Shown one piece after another: positions 35,959 to 48,230 of a stretch of DNA of 64,000 nt. Each line of letters starts with the position of its first letter. Position 1 is the first letter of the stretch. The stretch is from Acheta domesticus (Eukaryota; Arthropoda; Insecta; Orthoptera; Gryllidae), in assembly GCA_031308135.1 (NCBI GenBank), contig JAHLJT010000631.1, positions 197,522,685 to 197,586,684 on the forward strand, given 5' to 3'. A model generated the notes under the pieces. That model was not told the DNA's origin. It worked only from the letters and a program-made list of their open reading frames with translations, and searched no databases. A program made the translations under genes and the position numbers.

Positions 35959-36183
35959 AGTAATAAGATAAGCCACACCAGACACAAAAAGCTAATGGAA
36001 AATATTGATATCTCAATTTTGGTCAAAGTGTGACTTTTCCTTTTACTGTCAGAAGCTCTTCATACATATACGTATAAAAAAGTAATTTATAATAACATGA
36101 TAAGCCATAGTTTGACTAAAATCGAGATGCCATTTAAGAATAGCGGGAGACTTTCTGTGACTAGTGTGGCTTATCTTGTTACT
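35959..36183. mobile_element. 225 bp MITE, near-complete hairpin
   Basis: Terminal inverted repeats of 33 bp (35959-35991 and 36151-36183) agree at 29 positions. They begin agtaa, then t or c, aagataagccacac. Similarity between arms continues inward (gatatctcaattttggtcaaa against catctcgattttagtcaaa), so the element is largely a palindrome. No ORF. Confidence 0.8.
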
Positions 36184-36439
36184 CTCCTAAATCCTTCAAC
36201 TGTCTTTTGATTTTAAATCGTGGCGTCACGTTGGCTGCATTGCGGGGGAGGAGGACGCGGAAGTCTCGCATACCTGTTGGGAAACGAGAAGCACGGCGTT
36301 GGGGGTTGCAGATATTTTTAAAATCAGGTGACGCCGACTTGACTTGTCCTGAGTTGTCACGTGGTAATATGCAATTCCCACGCTCAACGGTGATCACGTG
36401 GGGGTGAGCGGGCGGGTATTAAGTGGGACGACTCATTAT

Positions 36440-37407
36440 TAGAGACCGGATTTTTATGTAATTACATATTGTTTGTTTTTCTACTTACCAGTCTCAAAAT
36501 TGAAATTTTGGCGAATCGTGCATATCCTAATACAATATCTAATTTTTTCGTTACAAATTTTTACATATTTTGTACTACGTTACATATTTTACATATTTTG
36601 CTATTTTTACAAACTATTTTTTTTATTTTATCGATTTTCTTCAATTTTATTACATTTTTATGAAAAGAAGTTTTTTTTAAGAATCAGCATTTTCCCCCAA
36701 CAATATTGATGAAATCTAGATGTGACAAGTATCATTGACGCCGTTTCGTGACCTTTAACCTTTTTTTAAAAAATAATTTATTAATCCTTGTTCGGCCAGT
36801 TAGGCCTTTCAAGGTTTTGAATCATCCATACAATGTTTGTACAAAGTTAATAACATTCGGCTTATTTTACATATTTTTGAACTTACAATTAAATTCCTTT
36901 AACCTTAATTTCCGAGAAATTTTGGTTATCGCCGACATTTAATACTTCGATGAGAATGTTGCACGCTGCAGTTTTTCTTTGCTTATCATAGATATCACCA
37001 GTTTGTACGAAGGTTTGTATTGCTCAAGGTGCATTTAAATTTGCTTATATGCACCTTGGTGTGGCTGCTAAACTACGGTCCTGGATAACAAAAGGTCAAG
37101 ATTTTACTAATGGCGGGAAAGTTGTATAATGCACCGTGATTCAACTTGTGCTCTCCAAATGATTTTTAAATGTTTGTATTATTTTTAAAATTTGTTTAGG
37201 AACTTTCCTATAAATGAAATTTCGTATCATATAAAGGGGTTTTATACATTAATATTAGTATTAATATTAGTTTTATACTTTAATATGAGTATTTTAATAT
37301 TACATATTAGACTCAATTTTACATATTTATTACATATTCTTACTGTTTTCATTACATTTTTATGTACATATTTTGACGTTTGATACTACATATTTTTCTG
37401 GTCTCTA
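36440..37407. mobile_element. Non-autonomous hAT-like element, 968 bp
   Basis: The ends are inverted: left tagagaccggatttttatg, right reversed tagagaccagaaaaatatg. It is flanked by an 8 bp target duplication with one difference, ctcattat (36432-36439) and ttcattat (37408-37415), the length made by hAT transposases. The interior is strongly AT-rich with no transposase. The GC-rich flanks at 36.2-36.43 and 37.42-37.63 kb would have been adjacent before insertion. Confidence 0.75.
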
Positions 37408-37832
37408 TTCATTATCGCCAGTGGGTTTCGTTTTGGGAGACGTCGCGCTTTGCGCAAAATTCACGCCCAGATTGGAGCGTTTTCATGCGTTGCTCGGGTG
37501 ACGAAAGTCACGTGAGTGGCGCGGTGGGAACGTGCACTCGAGGCGGGGCCTCTCTGTTAAATGTGGAGTGCCCACAAAACTATGATAGCAGCTGGTGGTC
37601 GGGAAATATCGGAAACTGTGTACGGAGTAGTTCAATTCTTCTTGTGTACAGTTCGTAAATAAAACTTGTATATACTTTTTTATGTCTATACGTTTACATT
37701 CACGACGCCACAAAATATAGCGGCACAAGTTCAAATGGATCTTTGTATCTTCTATTTGGGTAAACATTTTCTTGAAAAAATGCTGAAACGTCCATTCCCT
37801 AAAATACTTGGTTCCAGAATTATGTGACATCG

Positions 37833-39413
37833 CTTTTTACTTTCCCGTATACGTACGTATACACGGAGTGATATACGTAGTATAGGGAAAGTTATGTAAT
37901 GCTGCGGAAAAAAATGGCCAATTTTCGGCGGAAAAAAAATTCATTGCCGAGCCGTGATAACGAAAAAGTGGATAAAACCAGTTGCTAAATTAAGAAAAAA
38001 TCCCCAAACACGTAGTGTAGACAGAAACCCTGTTTTGTGGGTCCTTGATACCGAAAAACCAATTGAAAGGAAAACGTCCGTCTGTGAACAATGCCAGCGC
38101 CTACCATACGTACGATTTCTTCCAAAATGGATATTCCCCGGTCGATCTGGTTCTAGTCACCGTTTTGAGATTTTGAAAAAGATTCTTTACAATTCTTTAC
38201 TTTACATGAAGCCCCCCGGACATTTTCAAAATTTTCTCAAAAACTGCTCCAAATTTTTTCTTTAAATTTATTGTAAGAATAGAGTAAAATACACTTATTA
38301 AGATGGCATAGGTCCGATTTTCACGGATAACTCTGAATTTTCGAAAATTGTGAAAGTATGAATTTTTTTCGGCGTCTTTCTCCAACCACAAAATTGAAGA
38401 TTGAGATTTTTCCTTAAAATAAAATGTGTTCTCCAAAGTGAGTTCTTTTTTTAAGGTCATGTACAATTTTTTGAAAAGTTTAGTAGTTTTCGCGCAATAT
38501 TGCGTGCAATATGTGCAATTTTAAAAAATTACAAAAACAAGATTTTCTCAAAAACTGCTCCAATTTTTTTTAACTTTTGGTAGCGATAGTGGTAAATGTA
38601 CTCTTTCAGGTGACATAAGCCCCATTGCTATATTCTTTTGTTTTTTCAAAAATTGCAAAAATATAATTTTTTGACTTGTTTCTCACGTTGATAATATTTA
38701 CATTAGTGGCGCTTTGTTTACATTATTGTATTTATGAGTACATGTGCTTTAAATAATGTCAAGTAAAGTTTCTCGAAAATACTACCGTTTGCTGTGAAAA
38801 CTAGCTCAAAACTCCGCATTTTAAGAAACGCTCAAACGCCATTTTCTCATGTATGGCTGCAAATTTTTTCTTGAAACTTTTGTAACGGATAGTGCGAATT
38901 ACACTCTTTAGTATAGCATAAAGTTTATTTTGAGTTATTTTTTGTTTTTTTTTCAAAAATTACATAAATGTATTTTTTTGAAAGATCTCTCACATCTTTA
39001 ATATGCACATTTCCAGCAATTTGTAAACATTATTATATTTGTGAGTGTAAGTGCTTCAAATAACTTCAAATAGAGTATTTTGAAAACTCAAAAATTTTCT
39101 GTGAAAATGAGCTTCAAATTTCGCATTTTTAATAGCGCAAAAACGCAATTTTCTTTCAAACGGCACATAATTTTTAAAAGAAAATTGCCATTTAGGACTA
39201 TGTTTTTGTGTTCTTTAATATTCTAAAATTAATATTTACGTTCTACCAATAGGAAACCGAAAAATAAAGAAAATGACAAAAAATGCGCTTTTGGCGATGA
39301 TAGATGGCAGCTGGCAAGAAAGAGTATGTGACAATTCCGAATAACTGGCGAAGACCCCAGGAAATAGAAAACTAATACGGGAAAGTCTGTGCCTTTCTGT
39401 AGCCCCACTAGTT
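37833..39413 (-). mobile_element. R1.6 repeat, near-full copy
   Basis: Runs from tttttactttcccgtatacg through the perfect 16 bp palindrome gtatacgtacgtatac (37847-37862), gataccgaaaaaccaattg, a single cgtccgtctg block and all internal modules, to ctgtagccccactag. It is among the less diverged copies. Confidence 0.9.
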
Positions 39414-40302
39414 TCGTGAGTCTTCCCACCTCTTCAATGAAGTTCCTAGATCTCTGGGTAGATGTAAGATGGGATTGGAAATTCAGTTACTCATTATTTC
39501 CACATGTTCGAGCCACTGTTGTCCTTTCCTTATATTCTTTCACTTACGTTAAAAATTTGTAAATCGTTTATCTCTTTATTTCGCCAGGAGGTGCCACCTC
39601 CGACAATGCGTAAAGGAATCAACCTGTTGTCTGTTTTTCAATAACTCAGAACTTGCTCTAAGTCCGCGAAGTGTGATGCAATCACAGACACTACTGGAAA
39701 TATCGAGAAAGTAAAAACCAAAGAACGAAGAGAAAAACAATTTTAAAAATGATTTTTTTTAAAAAATAACGTTAGTCCAAAAAGTGAGATTTTGAGTTAC
39801 TAGAACTGTTGCTAGAGCTTCATAGCCGCCACTGACTGTGTTGTTGGGAACAAAATCAGCCCCTGTCCATAGTTATTAACCCAGAAAGTTTGCGTGATTT
39901 TGATAAAAGAACCGTAATATTGAGTCTTATAATATACAAATTTCTCAATTTTTGGAAAAAAAAACAGTCCATACATACCCCACGTTTTTTCGCTCTCCTG
40001 AAAAACTGGTTTAGGGCTATGTTTTTTTAAACAACCTTCAATTAATCTTAATGTTTCATCGAGTTCATTGGCTTAAAATTACTATAGGAATTATTTCAAT
40101 GATAGATGAATTTCTGATTACTATATTTTTCTGAAAGTCAACAACGTAAAAATATAATCCTGTAAATGAAAATCTTCATGAGTTACCAGAGTACTTTGAA
40201 GTCAATATTTTAAACCACTTACACGTCTTGACATGCTGTTTATTTTAATGACTGTAATTCACTTTTCAATTTTGTAAGTAGTTATCTTAGACTTTTCCTG
40301 AA
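39414..40302. other. Unassigned AT-rich sequence
   Basis: No supported feature. Confidence 0.4.
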
Positions 40303-40338
40303 TTAACCATTAGACTCTGGGGTCTTTTTTGACCCCAG
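40303..40338 (+). mobile_element. piggyBac-like element end (TTAA plus subterminal hairpin)
   Basis: TTAA (40303-40306) is followed by CCATTAGACT and the perfect hairpin CTGGGGTC-TTTTTT-GACCCCAG (40317-40338). The 57.07 kb element has the same layout of TTAA, short spacer and GGGGTC hairpin. The matching right end was not found, possibly because of the LINE insertion at 40.85 kb. Confidence 0.4.
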
Positions 40339-40849
40339 ACGCAAATAATGTTTTGCAACACTAAAAATTATTCACATAAACTTCTTTTAGATATTCTATT
40401 TATGTCCAGTTTTATGTGTTGTTAACTTTTCAGGTTTTTAAGTTTTCTTGTTTTAAAGTTACTTGATTTTTTTGCGGATGGGTGAAAAATGTTCCCAAAT
40501 AGATTTCACGTTACACGTCTAAATTATAAGAAAAATTTCGAAAAACGTGTCCATTTCCGATTTATAATGTTATGTTGTTTGCGAATGAAAATCTGGCGTA
40601 TTTGTCTATTACGAGTTAGTAGCTTTGTATCAAACAATCTCATACTGGTATAGAAGACACTTTGTATAGTTATGAGAATATGCCAAAATGTTTCTCTGAA
40701 AATATTAGTTTTTTAGAACGAAATAGTAAATGAAGCAAATAAATAGCATCATTTTCTGAATTAATTTCAAATAACATCAGTGCATGAAATAAATGGTAAA
40801 GTATTGGGTAAAGCGTGTGAGGTTAAGTCTGACAACAAACAGAGTCCAC

Positions 40850-41943
40850 AGATCTTCAGATCTTACCTCTCCCATCGAACATTCCAAATTAAGTACCAAA
40901 ACGAATTATGCAATCTCTTTCCATTCCAATCCGGAGTACCCCAAGGTAGTGTGCTCGGCCCAGTCTTGTACCAGCTATACACGTCAGATATACCGGAAAC
41001 TGAAAACACTACAATAGCTACATTTGCAGATGATACTGCCATATTAGCCAAGGATGATGACCCAATTGAAGCATCAAGAACACTACAAGAGCATCTAGTG
41101 TTGATCGAAGAATGGGCAAACAAGTGGAAAATAAAAATTAACGAAAGCAAGTCGGCTCATATTACTTGCACTTTGAGAAGACAGACATGCCCCATCGTAA
41201 ACATTAATAATAAACCAATTTTGCGAGTTGAAAGTGTGAAGTATTTAGGTATACATCTGGACAAAAGGCTTACCTGGAAATCCCACATACAAGCCAAGAA
41301 GAAGCAACTTCAACTACAAGTGAAAAGACTGTACTGGCTACTAGGATACCATTTGAAGCTATCCATAGACAATAAATTATTGATTTATAAAACAATAATA
41401 ATTCCTATTTGGACCTACGGCATCCAAATCTGGGGCACAGCGAGCAGATCAAATCTTTCCATTTTACAGAGATTTCAATCAAAAACTCTTAGGATGATTG
41501 CTGCAGCACCATGGTATATCTCAAACACAACGCTACACAGAGACTTAAAAGTACCGACAGTCTTCGAAAGAATCGAAACAAGTAGCTCAAGCTTTCTTCA
41601 ACGACTGGAAACGCACCCAAATTTTCTAGCCATCATCTTAGATAATAATGAAGAAACCTACTGATTATCCAGAATTATGCCCTTACAACTCCATTATAGA
41701 TTTTCAAATTAGTCTCCATATGTACAATCAAATATATTCCTCAACATTGACTCTTGAACACCAAATTGACTCTGTTTCAGACGCAAGAAAACGGTGAAAT
41801 GTGCCACTGGGATACTTTCACCTACAAACTGTCATTGTCATTAATTATTTGTCACCGTCTTTAATTAGCAATGTTAGCATATTTACTAATTTCTTGAATG
41901 TGAAATAGATTGTAAATTTACTTTGTTCAGAATAAAAAAACAA
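40850..41943 (+). mobile_element. Jockey-like LINE, 5'-truncated, with target duplications; RT fragment
   Basis: Encodes the C-terminal part of a non-LTR reverse transcriptase, open to 41664: SGVPQGSVLGPVLYQLYTSD, the catalytic FADDT, then KWKIKINESKSAHI, YLGIHLDKRLTWKSHI and FQSKTLRMIAAAPWYISNTT, all typical of jockey-clade LINEs. The endonuclease and first RT motifs are missing. About 280 bp of 3' UTR ends in aataaaaaaacaaaa. The duplication aaacagagtccac at 40837-40849 and 41944-41956 brackets it exactly. The 294-residue open frame starting at 40780 is therefore a fusion: its first 23 or so residues come from target DNA. Confidence 0.85.
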
Positions 41944-41999
41944 AAACAGAGTCCACGTAAGTAATGGAGAAACAGAGTCCAAGTTTTACACTCTCGTTC

Positions 42000-42290
42000 T
42001 ATTAGCCGCATTCCTCCCCCAACCCGGCTGTGAACTTCCACCCATTGCTTCCTCGGCCAGAGCGTGCACGGACATCTATTTGCGCGCGCTGCGCAACCTC
42101 CGCCGCAGCATCGATCTTTTGTTATCGAGGGGAGAAAGCCAGATGAGCTCATTGCACCGCCGCCGCCGCCGGCGTATCGCCCGGAGCTCCTCGTGTTCGC
42201 AAACAGCGCCCTCCCCGTCCTCCTCGCCCTCCCGCCCTTATCGCCGGGCTCTCGCAAATAGGTGCCGCGCCGAGGGCGTTTAAGTCGCTG
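42000..42290. other. CpG-rich block
   Basis: GC-rich sequence with a ccgccgccgcc run and several gcgc motifs in AT-rich surroundings. No exon with recognisable protein was found. It could be a promoter remnant or GC-rich repeat. Confidence 0.4.
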
Positions 42291-42551
42291 ACAGGCACTA
42301 GACCCCGATCCAATCCCTGATAAGAGGCTTATGGCGATCGACGTTGCCATGCCAATTGGCCGTAATTGTTATGGTAAGGAGATACTAGGTATAGGTTCGC
42401 AAGCTGTTTTGTTTCGAGGTTCATTCCAACTTCACGGCTGAATAAAACGTACGTTGCACTTGAATCTCTATCCGAAGATAAAACGGCGCTTTAAACTGAC
42501 ACAACCCTTCATCCTCATAAAACAGTCTTAAAGATCGTCGTTAACATACGT

Positions 42552-42737
42552 TTGTTCAGGTTGGGCGGTGCTGCGCAATCAAACCTCCACGGAAATCAAA
42601 CATTTCAAAGTAAAATCCTCTGGACCTCGGATAACGCTCCCTGGTTTGCCTCTAATAAACAAGTTCCACGGAAGATTGAACTTGAGCTTATTCATCATCG
42701 TATTTCTTCACTAACAAAAAGATTGACTCTAACTTAA
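42552..42737 (+). pseudogene. Second jockey-like LINE RT fragment
   Basis: A 61-codon frame reads GGAAQSNLHGNQTFQSKILW, then NAPWFASNKQVPRKIE. It aligns with SRSNLSILQRFQSKTLR and AAPWYISNTTLHRDLK of the LINE at 41.45-41.55 kb. It is a short, diverged piece of a related element (the end of the RT protein). Confidence 0.65.
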
Positions 42738-43084
42738 ATTTGGCCCCTAGTGGCAGACTTTAAACTTGGAAAAATCCAGAAGTCCCAGTTGGTTCAAATC
42801 CCATCTACCATATGAAAAGTTAATACTAGAATGACTCTTCCCGTTCTCAACCTCCCTAACACTCCCTCCCGCTTAGCCTTAAATTACGCGTGAGATTTCC
42901 AGGTTTCTACGTGTGTTATGTCGTGTTTCTCATTTGCAAGTACCTTGGTACTTCTTACTTACGTATTGCTATAGAATTTTGGTGATTTGTAGTTTGTATT
43001 TCTGTTGTGTTGTTTGAAACCCTTTCTACTCCAAATCTATTAAGTGATTTATGCACTGCCGGGAACGATAATTTTATGTTTAAA

Positions 43085-44679
43085 ACTAGTGGTGCTACAG
43101 AATGGCACAGACTTTCCCGTATTAGTTTTCTATTTCCTTGGGTCTTCGCTAGCTACTCTGAATTGCCACAAACTCTTTCTTGCCAACTGTCATCTATAAC
43201 GGCCAAATGTACATTTTTTGGGGTCATTTTCTTAATTTTTCGGTTTCCTATTGGTAGAACGGAAACATTAATTTTAGAATATTAAAGAACACAAAAACAT
43301 AGTCATAAATGGCAATTTTCTTTTAAAAATTATGTGCCGTTTAAGAGAAAATGGCGTTTTAGCGCTACTAAAAGTGCGAAATTTGAAGCTCATGTTCACA
43401 CAAGTTTTGAGTTTTCAGAATACTTTATTTAAAGTTATTTGAAGCACTTGCACTCACAAATATAATAATCTTTACAAATTGCGGATAATGTGCATATTAA
43501 AGATGTGAGAGATCTTTCAAAAAAATTACAATTATGTACATTTTGAAACAACAAAAAACTCTAAATAAACTTTACGCTATACTAAAGAGTGTAATTAGCA
43601 ATATCCGTTACAAAAGTTTCAAGAAAAAAATTGCAGCCATATACGAGAAAATGGCGTTTGAGCATTTCTGAAAATGCCGAAATTTGAGCTACTTTTTACA
43701 GAAAACGGTTATTTTCGAGAAACTTTACTTGATATTATTTAAAGCATATATACTCGTAAATATAATAATGTGAAAAAAATTGCCGATAATGTAAATATTA
43801 ACGACGTGAGAGACAAGTAAAAAAATTTACATTTTTGTAATTTGTGAAAAAAACCAACCCATAGACCAAAATGCCTTTTATGTCATTGATAGAGTACATT
43901 TACCACTATCCCTACCAAAAGTTTAAAGAAAAAATTTGGAGCCGTTTTTGAGAAAATCTTGTTTTTGTAATTTTTTAAAATTCCACATATTGCACGCAAT
44001 ATTGCACGAAAACTACCAAAATTTTGAAAAACATTTACATGACGTTTATTAAAGAACTCAATATGAAAAACAAATTTTATTTGAAGAAAAAATCTCTATC
44101 TTCAATTTTGTAGTTGGAGAAAGACGCCGAAAAAAATTAAAACTTTCACAATTTTCGAAAATTTAGAGCTGTACGTGAAAATCGGACCTATGCCGTGTTA
44201 AAAAGTGTATTTTACTCTATTCATACAAGAAATTTAAAGAAAAAATTTGGAGCCGTTTTTGAGAAAATTTTGAAAATCCCCGGGGGGCTTCATATAAAGT
44301 ACCCCCAAATTTTAAAGAATCTTTTTCAAAATCTCAAAGCTTCGACTAAAATCAGATTGACCGGGGAATATCCATTTTGGAAGAAATCGTACGTATGGTT
44401 TAGGCGCTAGCAGTGTTCACAGACGGACGGACGGACGTTTTCCTTTCAATTGGGTTTTCGGTATCAAGGACCTAGAAAACAGGGTTTCTGGCTACACCAC
44501 GTGTTAGGGGATTTTGTTTCTTAATGTAGCAACTGGTCTTATCCACTTATTCGTTTTCACGGCCTGGCAATTAATTTTTTTCCGCCGAAAATTGGCCATT
44601 TTTTCGCGCAGCATTACATAACTTTCCCTATACTACGTATATCACTCCGTGTATACGTACGTATACGGGAAAGTAAAAA
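43085..44679 (+). mobile_element. R1.6 repeat, near-full reference copy
   Basis: Starts actagtggtgctacagaatg and ends gtatacgtacgtatacggg then aaagtaaaa. Module markers (gccg/gcagcc followed by gagaaaat) fall at about 43335, 43635, 43940 and 44250, a period of about 300 bp. The block aaatataataat likewise recurs at about 43455 and 43755. A 71-codon frame (44195-44410) is shared with other copies. There is no transposase. Confidence 0.9.
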
Positions 44680-45397
44680 GGTTCACTCCAGTAGTACAAT
44701 ATGCCTACTTCTCAACACGTGGTACGTGAATCGCTGATCTGCGATGAAAGGAATGGTGTTTCTTTTTTTATACACCCCCAAGGAAAATGAAGATTTAGTG
44801 AACAGCAGCATGATACCAAAGTATTGAGTAGAAATTCAACCTTTTAAAAAATTCTTCAGTATTTGTTATTTTTTACGATTAAAAATAAAAGGTATATATT
44901 AAAATTTGATGACCTCCCTTTTCTTCGCAGATCTCCGCCATTGTGGCCCGCCATTGCCTGCAAGTAAGATGGTAGGGAAGATCGTGAGAGGTGAATAATA
45001 AGAGGTAAGTGATTGTGCATGAGATGACCGTTCGGATGGGATACATTGTCATTTGAAAAGGCAAATACATCATAATCACGGTTTAAACAGCAGTGGCGGC
45101 TCGTGCCAGTTTTCGCATCTTTACGCTACAATCAAAAACTTCTTTATTTTAATATACAGAACTTTAAGAAAAAAAGAGCACAAATACAGAGGACAGGTAG
45201 AGAAGTCAAGGGAAGAACTTTTCGTCAGTGAACCCTGAGTCTAAGGGGCCAGCTGTATTGCCTAATTAACTGGGAATAAAAAAATGGAAAAAGTTGGAAG
45301 TTTTACTTGTCTCCCCTTATTCTGTAGTAACCAACTCGTTGACTGCCTACTTTTTAATAATTGAAATAAAATTTTGGTTTTATTTACGAATGACTAA
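44680..45397. other. Unassigned sequence between two R1.6 copies
   Basis: About 720 bp of spacer separates two oppositely oriented R1.6 copies. No feature is supported in it. Confidence 0.4.
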
Positions 45398-46978
45398 TTT
45401 TTACTTTCCCGTATACGTACGTATACACGGAGTGATATACGTAGTATAGGGAAAGTTATGTAATGCTGCGCGAAAAAATGGCCAATTTTCGGCGGAAAAA
45501 AATTAATTGCCGGGCCGTGAAAACGAATAAGTGGATAAAACCAGTTGCTAAATTAAGAAAACAAATCCCCTAACACGTGGTGTAGCCAGAAACCCTTTTT
45601 TGTGGGTCCTTGTTACCGAAAAACCAATTGAAAGGAAAACGTCCGTCTGTCAGTCCGTCTGTGAACACTGCTAGCGCCTAAACCATATGTACGATTTCTT
45701 CCAAAATGGATATTCCCCGGTCGATCTGATTCTAGTCGAAGCTTTGAGATTTCGAAAAAGATTCTTCAAAATTTGGGGGTACTTTATATGAAGCCCCCCG
45801 TGAATTTTCAAATTTTTCTCGAAAACGGCTCCAAATTTTTTCTTTAATTTTCTTGTATGAATAGAGTAAAATACACTTATTTACATGGCATAGGTCCGAT
45901 TTTCACGGATAACTCTGAATTTTTGAAAATTGCAAAAGTTTAAAATTTTTACGGCGTCTTTCTGGAACTACAAAAGTGAAGATAGAGATTTTTTCTTCGA
46001 ATAAATTTTTTCTTCATAGTAAGTTCTTTCTTTAAGGTCATCTACATTTTTTTTGAAAATTTTAGTATTTTTCACGCAATATTACTTGCAATATGTGCAA
46101 TTTTAAAAAATTACAAAAACAAGATTTTCTCAAAAACGGCTCCAAATTTTTTCTTTAAACTTTTGGTGGTAATAGTGGTAAATGTACTCTATCAATGACA
46201 TTAAGCCATATTACTCTATCGGTTGTTTTTTTCAAAAATTACAAAAATGTAAATTTTTTCACAAGCTTCTCACGTCGATAATATTTACATTAGCGGCGAT
46301 TTTTTCACATTATTATATTTACGAGCATATATGCTTTAAATAATGTCAAGTAAAGGTTCTCGAAAACACAACCGTCTGCTGTGAAAAGTAGCTCAAATTT
46401 TGGCATTTTCAGAAATGCTCAAACGCCATTTTCTCATATATGGCTGCAATTTTTTTCTTGAAACTTTTGTAATGGATAGTGATAATTACACTCTTTAATA
46501 TGACGTAAAGTTTATTTTGAGTTATTTTTCTGTTTTTTCAAAAATTATATAAATGTAAATTGAAAGATCTCTCACATCTTTAATATGCACATTATCCGCA
46601 ATTTGTAAACATTATATTTGTGAGGGTAAGTACTTCAAATGAAGTATCTTGAAAACTCAAAAATTTTCTGTGAAAATGAGCTTCAAATTTCACATTTTTA
46701 GTAATGCTAAAACGCCATTTTCTCTTAAACAGCACATAATTTTTAAAAGAAAATTGCCATTTACGGCTAGGTTTGTGTTCTTTAATACTCTGAAATTAAT
46801 ATTTTCGTTCTACCAATAGGAAAGCGAAAAATTAAGAAAATAACAAAAAAATGTACTTTTGGCGGTGATAGATGGTAGCTGGCAAGAAAGAGTGTGCGGC
46901 AATTCCGAATAGCTAGCGAAGACCCAAGGAAATAGAAAACTAATACGGGAAAGTCTGTGCCATTCTGTAGCACCACTT
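45398..46978 (-). mobile_element. R1.6 repeat, near-full copy
   Basis: Runs from tttttactttcccgtatacg to ctgtagcaccact. It lies head to head with the 43.1 kb copy, so the pair forms an inverted repeat of about 1.6 kb arms around a 720 bp spacer. Confidence 0.9.
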
Positions 46979-47885
46979 GTTTTCAAAAAATGTTAGATAC
47001 TTGCCAAAAATTTGCAAATTAATTTTTAATTTTGAAAGTTCTTTATAATTTGAAATACAATTGAAAATAAAAAAACTTGCTACACTGAATATGTTTTGAC
47101 ATGTCATTTGTATGAACTTTATGAAATCATAACCATGTATTTCATACAAATGAAGCATGAAATGTGAGAAAAGTTATTGAACTTTTCAAAAAATATGAAA
47201 AAACTGTAAATTGTAGAAAGTGTACCAACAATATAACGGATGAATTCGACACAGGAATTCCAAAATGAATTTCCAGAGCATTACACACGTAACATTATTC
47301 TACACTTGTTACTTCGTATATGTATACGAGCAAGTAAAAAGATGGTCCTACAACAGCACATGTTTTCTCGCTATTTTTTTTCTATCTATTGAAAGTACTA
47401 TTCGACATTTCCTTTCCGAGAAAACACGTGAGAGTTAAGATATTGTTAGCGAACAGAGTTTTCTAAAGTTCGAAGTGTGTTTTTAAATGCAAAGATAAGT
47501 GTTATAAAAGCAATCCCCACAACCGTCTGACACTTGTGTCCTTTCCCCCAAAAAAGTGATTATAATTACACGTGATGTATTACTTTTGTGAAGATGAACG
47601 CAGGATTTCTCAGCTATAGCTACTTACAACACACATCTACAAATCTGAATAGCAATTGTATTGATCCAGAATGTGAACCGCCACTTCAGTAGTCTTCGAA
47701 CCTTAATACTGAACGACACAAAACTTTTTGAGGTTTTGTATTTTCCGTACAGTAAATATGAAAAACCTTTCCTCAGCTACATCCCACACATATCTAATTT
47801 TCGGCGTCATCCTCGGTGCTCGAAATTTCAAGGCACCGAAGTCCCAACTTTCCAACACATTTTCCAACCATGTTGTTTCATGTGG
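46979..47885. other. Unassigned sequence
   Basis: A possible tiny R1.6 remnant lies at about 47,300-47,340 (acttcgtatatgtatacgag). Otherwise nothing is recognised. Confidence 0.35.
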
Positions 47886-48230
47886 CTTGAATTGATTGAT
47901 TAGTGTTTCCGGTGCGACAGCGGCAGAGGTCATTAGTCCTGTAAGTGTAGTGCATGATTTGATCGTAGAAAATGGCTATCCTCCCCCGCTGGATGGCGAG
48001 ATTCGGCGCCGACGTACACATTGGCTTGCGGGGGTTTTCCCAACTAGGAAACTCCCACCAGCACGTCACCATCCCAGCCGAACAAGCGCCTATTTCCGGA
48101 GATGTGGGATAGTATAATGCAACCAAGTGTACGTGTGTGTATAAATAAGGCGTGAGGATAGAACAAGGAAGGAAAGATCGCGCGCAGTCTGTTTGTTAGG
48201 GAACTGCCCGGTATTCGCCTCGTGTTTTTT
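47886..48230 (-). mobile_element. tRNA-derived SINE (family S), 5'-truncated
   Basis: Matches the body and 3' tail of the 7.8 kb copy (ttgattgattag, gtaagtgtagtgcatg, ctggatggcgagattcggcg, gggttttcccaac) but stops near 48230, before the tRNA-related head. Loss of the 5' end is usual for reverse-transcribed insertions. Confidence 0.7.
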
